Shown: positions 18,385-27,963 of the stretch, in pieces
Layout of the letters: each line of letters starts with the position of its first letter
Position numbering within the stretch: position 1 is the first letter of the stretch
Source of the DNA: Planctomycetota bacterium
GTDB taxonomy: Bacteria > Planctomycetota > Phycisphaerae > FEN-1346
Direction: 5' to 3'
DNA: 57,425 bases
Assembly: GCA_030602705.1 (NCBI GenBank)
Contig: JAUVZF010000016.1
Span: forward strand, 1-57,425
Program-made: the position numbers and the translations under genes
Notes under the pieces: generated by a model
Databases searched by the model: none
Seen by the model: the letters and a program-made list of their open reading frames with translations, nothing else
Told to the model about the DNA's origin: nothing

Positions 18385-19878
18385 ATGACACAGGACCACC
18401 ACCTGCGTGGCGGGTGTGGGTGCGGGTGCAACCGCCGGGATTTTCTTGCCGGCTCGGCGCTGGCCGCCGGGACACTCGCCCTCGGACCGCTGGGTGTTTT
18501 GACCGGCGCTGAAACGTCGAAGCCCTCTCGGCGTAAGGAGCCGGCCCGCGTGCGGGCGGCGTTCGTCTATCCGCCCTCCAAGACCTTCGCCGACAACCCG
18601 AACGGCTGGTGGAGTTGGCCCGGCAACCAGTTCGACGCCGAGGGCCGCCAGAAGCAGTACACGGCCGCCCTGCGCGACATGGGAAAACGCCTCGACGTGA
18701 AGATCGACGTGGACAAGGCGCCGGTGGCCAACTCCAAGGACGCCAAACGCCTGGCCGGCGAGGTTCAGTCGCAGAAGCCCGACGGCCTGTTGCTGGTCCT
18801 GTTCCACAACCGCAGCCTGCACATGGTGGACCTGATTCTGAAGGCCGCCGAAAAGGCCGGCGTCCCGGTCATCTTCTACATCGGTCTGGGCGTCAAGCAC
18901 GGGACCATCACCCGGTATCGCCGGGCGGGGGTGTACCTCATCCAGTCGCTGGACAATCTCGAGGCGATCGAGTCAGGCCTGCGAATGATCGCCGCCAAAA
19001 AACATCTGGCCCAGAGCGTGCTGCTGAGCATCACCGAAGCGAAGGAGGAGCGGGAGACGACCGAGGCTTTTCTCGGCATCCGGGTCCGCGTGATTCCGTA
19101 CCGCCGCTACGCCGAGGCGTTCCGCGGCGCGACTATCGAGAAGGCGGCCCGGCGGTGGCTCGCCCGTTTCACAGACGGGGCCAGGGAAGTGCGGGGCCTG
19201 GAGCAGAAGGCCCTGGAGAATGCCGTCCGGGCCCACCTCGGCCTCAAGGCGCTCCTGGCCGAGGAAGAGGCCGACGCCGTGACGATGAAGTGCCTTCGCC
19301 GTGGCATGGAAAAGCCGTGCCTCAGTTTCGCCGCCCTCAACAATAACCTCATTCCGGCGACCTGCGAGAACGATCTCAACGCCGCCTACACCCAGATGCT
19401 CGGGCAACGGCTGATCGGCCGGCCGGGGTTCCAGCACAATCCCGCCTACGAAACCGAGAAGAACCACTACTTCGGCTCGCACTGCACCTGTGCAACCAGG
19501 CTCGAGGGCCCTGAGGGCCCCGACCGGCCGTTCCTGCTGCGCCGGTTCCTCCATAGCAACGAGGGCAGTTGCGCTATCCAGGTTTTCTGGAAGGGCGACG
19601 AACCGGTCACGATGGTCCACTACTATCCGGGCCAACCGCCGACGCTCGACGTGTACGCGGGGCGGGTGGTGACATCGCACGAGATGCCGCCGGTCGGCGG
19701 GTGCACCACGAACGTTGAGGTCGAGATCATCGACCGCGCCGACGCGTGCCTGGTGAAGGGGCACCACAATCTGCTCTTCTGCGGCAACTTCGCCCGGCAG
19801 TTCCGCCTGTTCGCCGTCCTGTACGGGATGAAACTGGCCGACACCGGCTACACCGGTCCCTGGCCAGCGTGTCGATGA
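18385..19878 (+). CDS. Tat-exported L-fucose/L-arabinose-isomerase-like protein, altered C-terminus
   Basis: 497 residues. The unusual leader HHLRGGCGCGCNRRDFLAGSALAAGTLAL has a Tat motif after a Cys-rich stretch. The body has the Rossmann-like first domain of the FucI/AraA superfamily (VRAAFVYPPSK, GLLLVLFHNRS, AGVPVIFYIGLG) and its C-terminal pattern (CLSFAALNNNLIPATCENDLNAAYTQMLGQ, FGSHCTCATRLEG, TMVHYYPGQPPTLDVYAGRVV). Whether it isomerises sugars or only binds them is uncertain, since intracellular isomerases carry no Tat signal. The ATG at 18385 has GGGAGGA at correct spacing; an ATG at 18379 would overlap it. The last codons and stop (after DTGYTGP) are antisense sulfatase sequence from a deletion junction, so the native C-terminus may be lost. 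Confidence 0.75.
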   Translation: MTQDHHLRGGCGCGCNRRDFLAGSALAAGTLALGPLGVLTGAETSKPSRRKEPARVRAAFVYPPSKTFADNPNGWWSWPGNQFDAEGRQKQYTAALRDMGKRLDVKIDVDKAPVANSKDAKRLAGEVQSQKPDGLLLVLFHNRSLHMVDLILKAAEKAGVPVIFYIGLGVKHGTITRYRRAGVYLIQSLDNLEAIESGLRMIAAKKHLAQSVLLSITEAKEERETTEAFLGIRVRVIPYRRYAEAFRGATIEKAARRWLARFTDGAREVRGLEQKALENAVRAHLGLKALLAEEEADAVTMKCLRRGMEKPCLSFAALNNNLIPATCENDLNAAYTQMLGQRLIGRPGFQHNPAYETEKNHYFGSHCTCATRLEGPEGPDRPFLLRRFLHSNEGSCAIQVFWKGDEPVTMVHYYPGQPPTLDVYAGRVVTSHEMPPVGGCTTNVEVEIIDRADACLVKGHHNLLFCGNFARQFRLFAVLYGMKLADTGYTGPWPACR

Positions 19879-20069
19879 CCGGCGTGGGGTTGAGTTTCGC
19901 CAGACGACCGCCGTACGCCCCGATGGCGTGGGCCGCATGGTCGTCGGACATGATGAAGATGATGTTGGGCCTCTCGGCCGATCCCCTGGCGGCCTTGCTC
20001 GCCGACGGCAGCGTCAGCGCCGCGGCGCCCAAAGCCCATCGCCTTCACGAAATCACGGCGTGTCTGCAC
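19858..20069 (-). pseudogene. Sulfatase N-terminal fragment, frameshifted and truncated
   Basis: On the minus strand a GTG start gives MQTRRDFVKAMGFG, a Tat signal; then a single extra G (TTTGGGC instead of TTTGGC) shifts the frame to AAALTLPSASKAARGSAERPNIIFIMSDDHAAHAIGAYGG and on to NPTPVIDTLARD. That is the canonical start of an arylsulfatase, with metal-binding DD in IIFIMSDDHA. Homology stops at LARD, where the sequence becomes the antisense of the sugar-isomerase-like gene. About 65 codons of an enzyme of normally 450-550 remain, without the catalytic Cys site. Confidence 0.85.
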
Positions 20070-20182
20070 GGTTCTGGCCTTTGCGCTGAGAGTGCCCTCG
20101 TCACATGCGGTGCCGGTGCACCCTCGCCCATCTCCGCCTTATGTCATCCTCCCCGTGCCGCAGCGGGGCGAACACACTGCGG

Positions 20183-21736
20183 TTACTTGTCCATCTGCTC
20201 GACGACAAACATGTGCCGGCGGCTCACAACGTAGAGGCGGCCGTTCGCCGCCACGGGCGACGCCCACACGGCTCCCGGCAGCCGAACCTGGCTGACGACG
20301 CGTTTCTCTTTGCCGGCGGCCAGAACGCAGAAGTCGCCCTTTATCGTGCCGATGTACACCTTGCCGTCGGCCACGAGCGGCGAGGCCCAAATCCCGCCCT
20401 GCAACTTGTGCACCCAGTACGCCTTGCCGGTGCGGGCATCCACACAGTGGACCTGCCCCGAACTGTCGGCAACGTAGACGAGACCGTCGCGGACCGCCGG
20501 CGTCGACAGGCTGTGCCGCGAAAGGTCGTAAGACCACACCTGGCCGCTGCGGGTAATGTCGCCGCTGCCCGAGGCGTCGATGCACTTGAGCCAGGCCTCG
20601 CGCTTGCCGTGCCACGGGTCGCCACCCGCCGTCACGTACACGCGGCCGCCCGAGAAAACAGGCATGCCGATGATGGTACTCGGGCCTTCCTGGCGCTTGT
20701 CCTGCCAATTGAGGATGTTCTTCTTAGGCGCGTCGGGGTCGCAGTCGAACCGCCAGACGGTCCGGAGTTTGGCGGGGCGGCCGTCGGCCGGCGGTCCCCG
20801 GAGCGGCTCGAAGGCGTAGACGACGGCGTCGCCGCCGCCGAAGACGATGAGTTCCCGCCCGCTCGCCTTTCCCGCGGCGCACGACGACCACATGCTGTGG
20901 ATGATCCGCGGCGCGAGGTGCTCGTCGTCGGTGGCGAGCAGGCGGCCGCTCGTCTTGTCGAGCACCACGATGCTGGGGGCTTCGGGGGCGGGACCGAAGT
21001 GCGTGTTGCTCACGCCGTTCGACGTGCCCGCGTAAACGAACTGCCCGTCGATGAGCACGGAACAGTGGCACCCGTCGTGCTGGCGTGAACCCACCTCGGC
21101 CATCATGTCGAACGCCCAGATGATGTCGGCATCGGTCTTGAGGACCGCGAGGGGTTCCTGGCTGCGGCGGGCCATGCGCTTCCCTTCATCGACGCACGGC
21201 CCGTCGTTGCCGTCGGCCTGGCCGTCGAGGTCCAGGCACAGCACCTCGGCCCGGTTGCCGACGATATAGATGCGGTCGCCCTGGACGGATGCGGGCGAGC
21301 AGATGCCGATGTTCGTCCAGTCCAGATACGGGTCGCGTGCCAGTTTCGGGCACACGAGTTGCCAGAGGAACTTGCCGTCGGCCTCGCCCAAGCACATCAG
21401 CACGCCGCGGTCGCCCTGATGTCTCGCATCGCGCGGGAACCCGTTGTTCGTGCCGACAAGCACTTTGCCGCTCGCGATGATCGGCGTACCGTAGGAGACG
21501 CTTCCGAGCCGCACGGCCCACCGCACGTTCTTCCCCGTTCCGCGGACCATCTCGCCGGTATCGGGATCGAACTCAGGCGGCTCGAAGGAATCGGGCAGGC
21601 CCGTCTCGTCCGAGACCATGTTGCGCGACCACGCCTGACCCCACTGGGGCTGGTCGGCCGCGCCGAGCGGCGCCGGGAGCGCCAGAAGGTTCGCAACTCC
21701 AACCAACAGGACGGTGGTTCGGACGATGGTTCTCAT
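20183..21736 (-). CDS. Secreted PQQ-like beta-propeller protein
   Basis: 517 residues with a signal peptide (MRTIVRTTVLLVGVANLLALPAPLGAA). The chain is built of repeated propeller blades of the PQQ/WD40-like type: YGTPIIASGKVLVGTNNG, ADGKFLWQLV, SVQGDRIYIVGNRAEVLCLDLDG, GRVYVTAGG, STPAVRDGLVYVADSSGQVHCVDARTGKAYWVHKL, ASPLVADGKVYIGTIKGDFCVLAAGKE and ASPVAANGRLYVVSRRHMFVV. Such proteins either bind PQQ as dehydrogenases or are structural beta-propellers (BamB-like). No clear Ca/PQQ site residues can be assigned. GGAGGAGCG fixes the start at 21736. Divergent from the HZS-alpha-like gene, sharing a 182-bp intergenic region. Confidence 0.87.
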   Translation of the reverse strand: MRTIVRTTVLLVGVANLLALPAPLGAADQPQWGQAWSRNMVSDETGLPDSFEPPEFDPDTGEMVRGTGKNVRWAVRLGSVSYGTPIIASGKVLVGTNNGFPRDARHQGDRGVLMCLGEADGKFLWQLVCPKLARDPYLDWTNIGICSPASVQGDRIYIVGNRAEVLCLDLDGQADGNDGPCVDEGKRMARRSQEPLAVLKTDADIIWAFDMMAEVGSRQHDGCHCSVLIDGQFVYAGTSNGVSNTHFGPAPEAPSIVVLDKTSGRLLATDDEHLAPRIIHSMWSSCAAGKASGRELIVFGGGDAVVYAFEPLRGPPADGRPAKLRTVWRFDCDPDAPKKNILNWQDKRQEGPSTIIGMPVFSGGRVYVTAGGDPWHGKREAWLKCIDASGSGDITRSGQVWSYDLSRHSLSTPAVRDGLVYVADSSGQVHCVDARTGKAYWVHKLQGGIWASPLVADGKVYIGTIKGDFCVLAAGKEKRVVSQVRLPGAVWASPVAANGRLYVVSRRHMFVVEQMDK

Positions 21737-21856
21737 TCGCTCCTCCATCATCACCCCCCTGCCGCACGCAACACGACCCGTGCATTATAGAGAATCAGGA
21801 CCGCAGGTGAAGCGCCGGCACGAGTCGTCCGGCACGACAAGGGCTGGGATTTGACC

Positions 21857-21886
21857 TTGTCATGGGGCCCCGCGCGGCGGTATCCT
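21857..21886 (+). promoter_or_regulatory. Possible promoter of the first diheme protein gene
   Basis: TTGTCA at 21857-21862, 18-base spacer, TATCCT at 21881-21886, 32 bases before the ATG. Weak match; offered because the intergenic space is short and divergent. Confidence 0.3.
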
Positions 21887-21918
21887 TTCGTGGGCACCAC
21901 TGCTGAGGCGATAGCGCT

Positions 21919-24900
21919 ATGAGAAGGCTGGCTCTCGCGGCTATTCTGGCGACGGCGGTACTGACGGCCGACGGAGCGTGCTTCGGCGCGGGGCTCGACT
22001 CAAGCGGCAACACCGATGGCGTGCTGACGTGGCAACTCGGGAAGGTCGAAGCAGGCCGGTCGGTCCGGGAGGTCGTGCTGTTCGCCTTCGACTCCTCGCA
22101 CGAGAAGGTGGCGAAACTCGTCGAGCAGGCCCGGCGCGAGTTTGCGAATCTTCCGGACCCGCCGCCTGTCCCCGCCGGCGCCAAGCCCCAGCCGACCGCC
22201 TGGATCAAGAACGATTCGACCGACTTCGCCCTCGAGGGCCCCGGCCACTTCTTCTGGGAAGGCAAGCGGCAGAGCCTCACCTCCAAGCGCGGCGGCCAGT
22301 GCAGCCGCTTCGGATGGTACGTCCACTACACGGCCGACGGCGCCGACCGCCCCATACGGGCCCGTACCGGGCGTGCCGGAACGCCGATCACCAGCAACCA
22401 GACGCCCGAGAACCTGAAGATTCTCCAGCCCGCCGCCGCCGTCGCCGAAGACCAGGCCGTCGCCACCGTCGAGACGGCCGACGGGCGGCTGCGCATCCGC
22501 ATCCGCGCCCTCATGGGCAAAGGCAACGCGGTCGCCGTCGAGTTCGTCTTGACGAACCTTGGCGAAGCGCCGCTCTCGGACGTGCGCCTGTCGGCTTACG
22601 CGAACCTCGAAGCCGCGCACGACCATGAGAACGATTACTCGACGCTCGACGCCCGCACCGGCGGCGTGCTGACGGTCGATCCACCCACGGGCGTGTGCCT
22701 GGTCATGGCGGGTCTGACGAAACCCGCGAGCGGTCACAGCGGCAACTGGCCGTCGCAGACGCAACTCGCCGGCGCCGCCGGCACGCCGGTCGGCAAGTGG
22801 AAAGCCTTCACCGCCATCCCGGCCACAGCGAAGAAGGCCGTGGCGAGGGCACGGCGCCTCAGCGGCATCTACGCGCAGTACGCCCCCGCGCCCGAGGTCC
22901 TGCCGACCCTTCCCGAGACGCGCACGCTCACGCCGGCCGAGGCCAAGACCATCCTGGAGCGAGACTGGATCCTCCAGGCCGAAGGCAAACCGCTCGCCGC
23001 CCGCGCCCGCCAGGAAATCACCTGGGCGAGGGAACTTGCAGCGCGACTGGCGAAGCACACAACCGCCCCCGACCTCTCGGCCGACCTCACGGAACTCTCC
23101 GAGTTGGAGAAGCGCCTGGCGGGCCTCGGCCCGAAGCCCGACCCGGCCGCCGCACGCCAACTCTATCTGGCCGTCCGGCGGGCCAAACGCCGCATCCTCT
23201 TCGCCAACCCCGTCATCGATTTCACGCAGGTCCTCTTTATCGACAACCCGTACCCGCAGGGCCGCGAATGGCCGCACCAGGCCCGCCACCGCAACGGCAT
23301 GATGGCCGTGCCGGGCGGGCGGCTTCTGGTGCTCGACGGCCTGGGCCCCGGCGGCAAGATCCGCAACCTCTCGCCGGACTGGCCCGGGTCGTTCTGGCGG
23401 CCGGACCTCTCATTCGACGCCAAGCGGGTCCTGTTCTGCTTCTGGCGGAACGACCAACCGTCGTTCCACCTGTACGAGGTCAACATCGACGGGTCCGGCC
23501 TCAGGCAACTGACCAGCGGTCCGTACGACGACCTCGACCCCATCTATCTGCCCGACGGCCACATCATGTTCATCACCACGCGGTGCAACACGTACGTGCG
23601 ATGCATGCCGTACACGTACTCGTACATCCTGGCCCGTTGCGACGCCGACGGCGGGAACATCTATCTTGTGAGCCGCAACAACGAGCCGGACTGGTGCCCC
23701 GCGCTGCTGAACGACGGCCGCATCATCTACTCGCGGTGGGAATACCACGACAAGGCCCTCTGGCGCATCCAGAGCCTCTGGACCGTCAACCAGGACGGCA
23801 CCAACGTGACGACGTTCTGGGGCAACCAGAGCGTGTGGCCGGATCATCTGACCGAGCCTCAGCCCATCCCGAACAGCCAGCGGATCATGTTCACGGGCCT
23901 GGCGCACCACAACTGGTTCGCCGGCTCGATCGGCATCATCGACCCCTCGAAAGGCTTCAACTTCCCGGACGGTCTGACGAAGGTGACACGCGAGACGCCG
24001 TGGCCGGAATGCGGCCGGCCGCCGGTCGATCCGCCTGAGAAAGAGAACTACCACACCGCTGGCCGCTTCACCGCGTACAAGACGCCCTACCCGTTGAGCG
24101 AGGAAGACTTCCTGGTCTCGGCCCGCAGCCGCGAGCGCGGCGACAAGTTCCTGCTGTACCTGATGGACACGTGCGGCAACCGGGAACTCATCTACGAAGG
24201 CGTCTACAACATCTGGCACGCCATGCCGGTGCGCCCGCGCGGGCGCCCGCCCGTCCATGCCGACCGCGTCGCCTGGCCCGGAACGGGGAACGACCGCACC
24301 GAGCCCGCGCCCGGCGTCCTCTATAGCACAAACGTCCGCCAGAACGTGGCCGGCCTTGAGGCCGCCAAGGTCAAGTACCTGCGGGTCATCCAGATGGACG
24401 CCAAGACATACTCAATGTGGACGCGCGACTTCCGTTACGAGGGCCCGGCCGTGTCGGTCGTCCAGGCCGAGGGCGTCAAGCGAATCCTCGGCACGGTGCC
24501 CGTCGAGGCCGACGGCTCGGTCCATTTCAAGGCGCCCCCGGGTGCGGCGCTGCATTTCCAACTCCTCGACGAGCACTACCGCGCGCTCCAGACGATGCGG
24601 TCGTTCGTCGGAGTGATGCCCGGCGAGAAGCGCGGCTGCGTCGGCTGTCACGAACTGCACACGGTCACGCCGGTGAACCAGCGCGGCACGGCGCTGCGGC
24701 ACGAGCCGGCGGACCTCGTGCCGCCGCCCTGGGGCACCAAGAGCATCTCCTACAAGCGCATGGTCCAGCCCGTCCTCGACCGCTACTGCGGCAAGTGCCA
24801 CCAGGGCAACGGCAAGGGGCGCAAGAAACTCGACCTGACGCTGCGCCCCGGGCGCGGCATCTTTCCGGAGCCGTACCTGACGTTGGTCGGCCCGGTCGGG

Positions 24901-25236
24901 TTCGGCCTGAACCGAAAGCCTCACACGCCCGGCATCGCGGGGGCGCTGATGTGCGAGAATTTCGCCCACAGCGACCCGGCCAGTTACGCCACCACGCCGC
25001 CGATGCGGTACCTCTCCTGCACCAGCCGCCTGGTCGAGATCGCCATGAGCGGCAAGCACAACGACGTGAAGGTCGACCCGGTGAGCCTGCGCAGGCTGGT
25101 CGCCTGGGTCGATGCCAACTGCCCGTATCGCGGCGACGACGACATCCGGGCGCTGCCGGACCCGTCGTTCGCCGGCATCGAGAACCTGCCGATCCCCCCG
25201 CGTATCCGGACCGCGCCGCACATCGCGCGGCCATAA
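21919..25236 (+). CDS. Secreted diheme protein with hydrazine-synthase-alpha-like propeller
   Basis: 1105 residues. Signal peptide MRRLALAAILATAVLTADG. The N-terminal 300 residues are strand-rich and of unknown type. The middle (about 430-760) reads as a beta-propeller resembling the middle domain of the hydrazine synthase alpha subunit: LSFDAKRVLFCFWRN, YEVNIDGSGLRQLTSGPYDDLDPIYLPDGHIMFITTR, LLNDGRIIYSRWEY. Two covalent heme c sites follow: CVGCH at 907-911 and CGKCH at 957-961, so it belongs to periplasmic or extracellular electron-transfer proteins. Planctomycetes outside the anammox group carry many such paralogues of unknown role; hydrazine synthesis is not implied, since beta/gamma subunits are absent. 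A paralogue follows directly downstream. Confidence 0.85.
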   Translation: MRRLALAAILATAVLTADGACFGAGLDSSGNTDGVLTWQLGKVEAGRSVREVVLFAFDSSHEKVAKLVEQARREFANLPDPPPVPAGAKPQPTAWIKNDSTDFALEGPGHFFWEGKRQSLTSKRGGQCSRFGWYVHYTADGADRPIRARTGRAGTPITSNQTPENLKILQPAAAVAEDQAVATVETADGRLRIRIRALMGKGNAVAVEFVLTNLGEAPLSDVRLSAYANLEAAHDHENDYSTLDARTGGVLTVDPPTGVCLVMAGLTKPASGHSGNWPSQTQLAGAAGTPVGKWKAFTAIPATAKKAVARARRLSGIYAQYAPAPEVLPTLPETRTLTPAEAKTILERDWILQAEGKPLAARARQEITWARELAARLAKHTTAPDLSADLTELSELEKRLAGLGPKPDPAAARQLYLAVRRAKRRILFANPVIDFTQVLFIDNPYPQGREWPHQARHRNGMMAVPGGRLLVLDGLGPGGKIRNLSPDWPGSFWRPDLSFDAKRVLFCFWRNDQPSFHLYEVNIDGSGLRQLTSGPYDDLDPIYLPDGHIMFITTRCNTYVRCMPYTYSYILARCDADGGNIYLVSRNNEPDWCPALLNDGRIIYSRWEYHDKALWRIQSLWTVNQDGTNVTTFWGNQSVWPDHLTEPQPIPNSQRIMFTGLAHHNWFAGSIGIIDPSKGFNFPDGLTKVTRETPWPECGRPPVDPPEKENYHTAGRFTAYKTPYPLSEEDFLVSARSRERGDKFLLYLMDTCGNRELIYEGVYNIWHAMPVRPRGRPPVHADRVAWPGTGNDRTEPAPGVLYSTNVRQNVAGLEAAKVKYLRVIQMDAKTYSMWTRDFRYEGPAVSVVQAEGVKRILGTVPVEADGSVHFKAPPGAALHFQLLDEHYRALQTMRSFVGVMPGEKRGCVGCHELHTVTPVNQRGTALRHEPADLVPPPWGTKSISYKRMVQPVLDRYCGKCHQGNGKGRKKLDLTLRPGRGIFPEPYLTLVGPVGFGLNRKPHTPGIAGALMCENFAHSDPASYATTPPMRYLSCTSRLVEIAMSGKHNDVKVDPVSLRRLVAWVDANCPYRGDDDIRALPDPSFAGIENLPIPPRIRTAPHIARP

Positions 25237-25240
25237 CCGT

Positions 25241-25269
25241 TTGCAGAACCCGCGGTTTACGGGTACGAT
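25241..25269 (+). promoter_or_regulatory. Possible promoter of the second diheme protein gene
   Basis: TTGCAG at 25241-25246, 17-base spacer, TACGAT at 25264-25269, in the 60-bp gap between the two paralogues. Suggests the downstream gene may have its own start. Confidence 0.4.
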
Positions 25270-25296
25270 TACGGTGACGAAAAGCGGAGGAGCCGC

Positions 25297-27645
25297 ATGC
25301 TGCGAACCGTGTCCCTTGCAGTCGTCGGATGCCTGCTCGTTGCCGCGCCAGCCCTGGCGGACGACGCCGACGCCCAGGTCGAGAAGGCGTGGCTCACCCA
25401 GTTGGCCATGCGCCAGAGCGCCCCTCGGGGCAAGGCGCCGGCCGCCACGGCCGCCCCAAAGGGCCTCGCGTATCCGATCGACGAGGCGCTCGCGCGCGGC
25501 CGCCGGCTGCTCGCCCGCAGGCGCGGCGAAGGCGTGGACGTGGCAGCCCATGCCCGCGCGCTCCAGGACACCGCGAAGAAGGCCGCCGCCCCTGCCGCCG
25601 ACGCGCCGGAAGAGACGCGGCGCGCCCTGTATCTGGAAGCCCGCTGGGTTGTCCGGCGGCTCGTCCTCGCCGACCCGCTGCTCGACTTCGATCGGCTCCT
25701 GTTCGTCAAGCGGTACACCTACGGCTCCAGCCACATCTACACCGACCACTTCGACGGCAGCCGCAAGATGGGCGGCAACCTGTGCATCCTCTCGCCCGCC
25801 GCGCCGGGCGGGGTGGTGACGGAGATCGCCCCCGAACTTGACGGCGGCCTGTTCGGGCGGTTCGACCTCTCGTTCGACGCAAAAAAAATCGTCTTCGCCT
25901 ACAAGAAGCCCGACAAGGGCTACCGAATCTACGAGATCGGCATCGACGGCAAGGGCCTCCGGCAACTGACCCGCGACGGCGCCGACGAAGAGGAGATGAT
26001 CAAGGCCTACCGGCACGGGTACGACGACATGGACCCGTGCTACCTGCCGAACGGCAAGATCATGTTCGTCTCGACGCGGGTCAAGCGGGCGGTGCTCTGC
26101 CACAACGCCTTCACCACAACGATAATCCACGTGATGGACTCAGACGGCCGCAACATCCACCCCGTCTCGGGCAACACCACCAACGAGTTCACCCCCGCCG
26201 TCTGCGACGACGGCCGGGTCATCTACACGCGGTGGGAGTACGTGGACAAGGGCTGCGGCGACGTGCAGAGCCTCTGGTCGATGCATCCGGACGGCAGCCA
26301 GTCGATGCACGTCTATAAGAACAACGTCCGCCGGCCCGCCACGCTGATCGATGCCCGCAGCGTTCCCGGCACCCACCGCTTTGTGGCCGTCGGGGCGCCG
26401 CACATGCCGCTGGCCGTCGGCCCGGTCATCCTCATCGACACGCACATCACGCAACTGACGCCCGAGGCCATGACCAACCTGACGCCCGAGATCGGCTACC
26501 CCGGCCACGGCGGCTACCCGACCAAGAACAAGGGCTACTACAAGGAGCCTTGGCCGCTGTCGGAGCGGCTGTATCTCGTCGCCTACAACCCCGAGGCCAG
26601 CCACAAGGCCCCCGCAGGCTATGGCCTCTACCTGCTGGATGACGAGGGCAACCGCGAACTCGCCTATCGCGACCCCCAGATGTCGTGCTTCCAGCCGATG
26701 CCGCTGCGGCCGCGACGTGTGCCGTGCCGGGTGCCGCCCGCAACCGAGACGCCCATCCCGGCAGCGGACGCCACCCTCGTCATGGTCGACGTGTACCAGG
26801 GAATGACGGGCATCGAGCGCGGGCGCGTCAAGTACGTCCGCGTCATGGAAGACGTGCCGAAACCCTGGGACGCCTCCTGGCAAGCGCGTGTGCAGGGCGA
26901 TTCGATGGGCCTCCAGAACCCGGCCGTCAGCCTCAAAGGCCACTTCACCGTCAAGAAGGTCTGGGGCATCGTGCCGGTCGAGGAGGACGGGTCGGCCTAC
27001 TTCACGGTCCCGGCCGAGAAGAACCTGTACTTCCAGGCGCTCGATGAGAACTTCATGGAACTGCAGCGGATGCGGACGCTGGTGAACCTGATGCCCGGCG
27101 AGCGGCGCTCGTGCATCGGCTGCCACGAGCCGCGCAACCACGCCCCGGTCGCCCGCCGCGTCACAGCGCTCGGCCGGCCCGCCCGCGCGCCCGTACCGCA
27201 GCCCGGCGAGACCGGGCCACGCATGGTCCACTACCCCGTGGACGTTCAGCCGATCCTCGACAAGCACTGCGTCAAGTGCCACAGCGGCGCAAAGCCAAAG
27301 GGCAAACTCGACCTTACGGGCGAGATGACCAAACTCTTCAGCCGCTCCTACGAAAACCTCATCAACAGGAAACTCATCAACAACATCGACGTGAACCCGC
27401 GCGACGCCTACATCCCGGCCGAGCCGCCGCTCACGTTCGGCTCGCACAAGAGTAAGATCGTCCACCAGATCCTGAAAGGGCACAGCAAGGTGAAGTTGAC
27501 CCGCGAGGAATTCGCCCGCCTTGTGACCTGGATCGACGCCAACGCGCCCTTCTACGGCGTCTACGAGGGCAAGAAGAACCTCAAGTGGAAAGACGACCCC
27601 GAGTTCCGCCCCGACCCGAAACTCGCCAGCGCCGCGGACAACTAA
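25297..27645 (+). CDS. Second secreted diheme protein, HZS-alpha-like propeller
   Basis: 782 residues, a shorter paralogue of the preceding gene lacking its long N-terminal domain. Signal peptide MLRTVSLAVVGCLLVAAPALA. The propeller is recognisable from FDLSFDAKKIVFAYKK, YEIGIDGKGLRQLTRDG, DDMDPCYLPNGKIMFVSTR, FTPAVCDDGRVIYTRWEYVDKGCGDVQSLWSMHPDG. Heme c motifs CIGCH at 606-610 and CVKCH at 658-662. The C-terminus ends with KLTREEFARLVTWIDANAPFYG, the helix-containing tail also common after planctomycete cytochrome c (PSCyt) domains. GGAGGAGCC precedes the ATG. Probably exported and part of an electron-transfer or glycan-oxidation complex with its neighbour (inference). Confidence 0.87.
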   Translation: MLRTVSLAVVGCLLVAAPALADDADAQVEKAWLTQLAMRQSAPRGKAPAATAAPKGLAYPIDEALARGRRLLARRRGEGVDVAAHARALQDTAKKAAAPAADAPEETRRALYLEARWVVRRLVLADPLLDFDRLLFVKRYTYGSSHIYTDHFDGSRKMGGNLCILSPAAPGGVVTEIAPELDGGLFGRFDLSFDAKKIVFAYKKPDKGYRIYEIGIDGKGLRQLTRDGADEEEMIKAYRHGYDDMDPCYLPNGKIMFVSTRVKRAVLCHNAFTTTIIHVMDSDGRNIHPVSGNTTNEFTPAVCDDGRVIYTRWEYVDKGCGDVQSLWSMHPDGSQSMHVYKNNVRRPATLIDARSVPGTHRFVAVGAPHMPLAVGPVILIDTHITQLTPEAMTNLTPEIGYPGHGGYPTKNKGYYKEPWPLSERLYLVAYNPEASHKAPAGYGLYLLDDEGNRELAYRDPQMSCFQPMPLRPRRVPCRVPPATETPIPAADATLVMVDVYQGMTGIERGRVKYVRVMEDVPKPWDASWQARVQGDSMGLQNPAVSLKGHFTVKKVWGIVPVEEDGSAYFTVPAEKNLYFQALDENFMELQRMRTLVNLMPGERRSCIGCHEPRNHAPVARRVTALGRPARAPVPQPGETGPRMVHYPVDVQPILDKHCVKCHSGAKPKGKLDLTGEMTKLFSRSYENLINRKLINNIDVNPRDAYIPAEPPLTFGSHKSKIVHQILKGHSKVKLTREEFARLVTWIDANAPFYGVYEGKKNLKWKDDPEFRPDPKLASAADN

Positions 27646-27963
27646 CACCGCACGGCATCGATACGGTGGTGACACAAAGTATAGACGTCTGCATAAGGAA
27701 CGCACGGATGCCCGTCGGCAAGAGAAACGTGGACGTCACGGTTACCCGCAAGTAAACTGGGCGACCCGCCGGCGCTAAGGGGCTGTTACACCATGTGCGC
27801 GGCGGGTCTCCGGACCCGCCGCGAGAAAGGCGGCCAAGCGGGGTAGCGGGTGGGGACACCCGCCACTCAAGGGACATGAAACAGTTTCTAACGCTACTTT
27901 GTCAACTTTGCGCCGCTTCAGGTAAGGGGTAGCACGGCGTCAGGCATTCCAAAGGGAGACGAC
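27646..27963. other. Intergenic region with a strong hairpin
   Basis: No gene seen. A perfect 10-bp stem (GCGGCGGGTC, loop TCCG) lies at 27799-27822 without a T-run. ACTTTGTCAACT at 27896-27907 recurs at 29599 and, inverted, at 31779. Confidence 0.6.

Noticed and set aside
21919..27645. Anammox hydrazine synthase
   Set aside because: Only alpha-like propellers with CxxCH sites; beta and gamma subunits and hydrazine dehydrogenase are absent, and such paralogues are common outside anammox bacteria.
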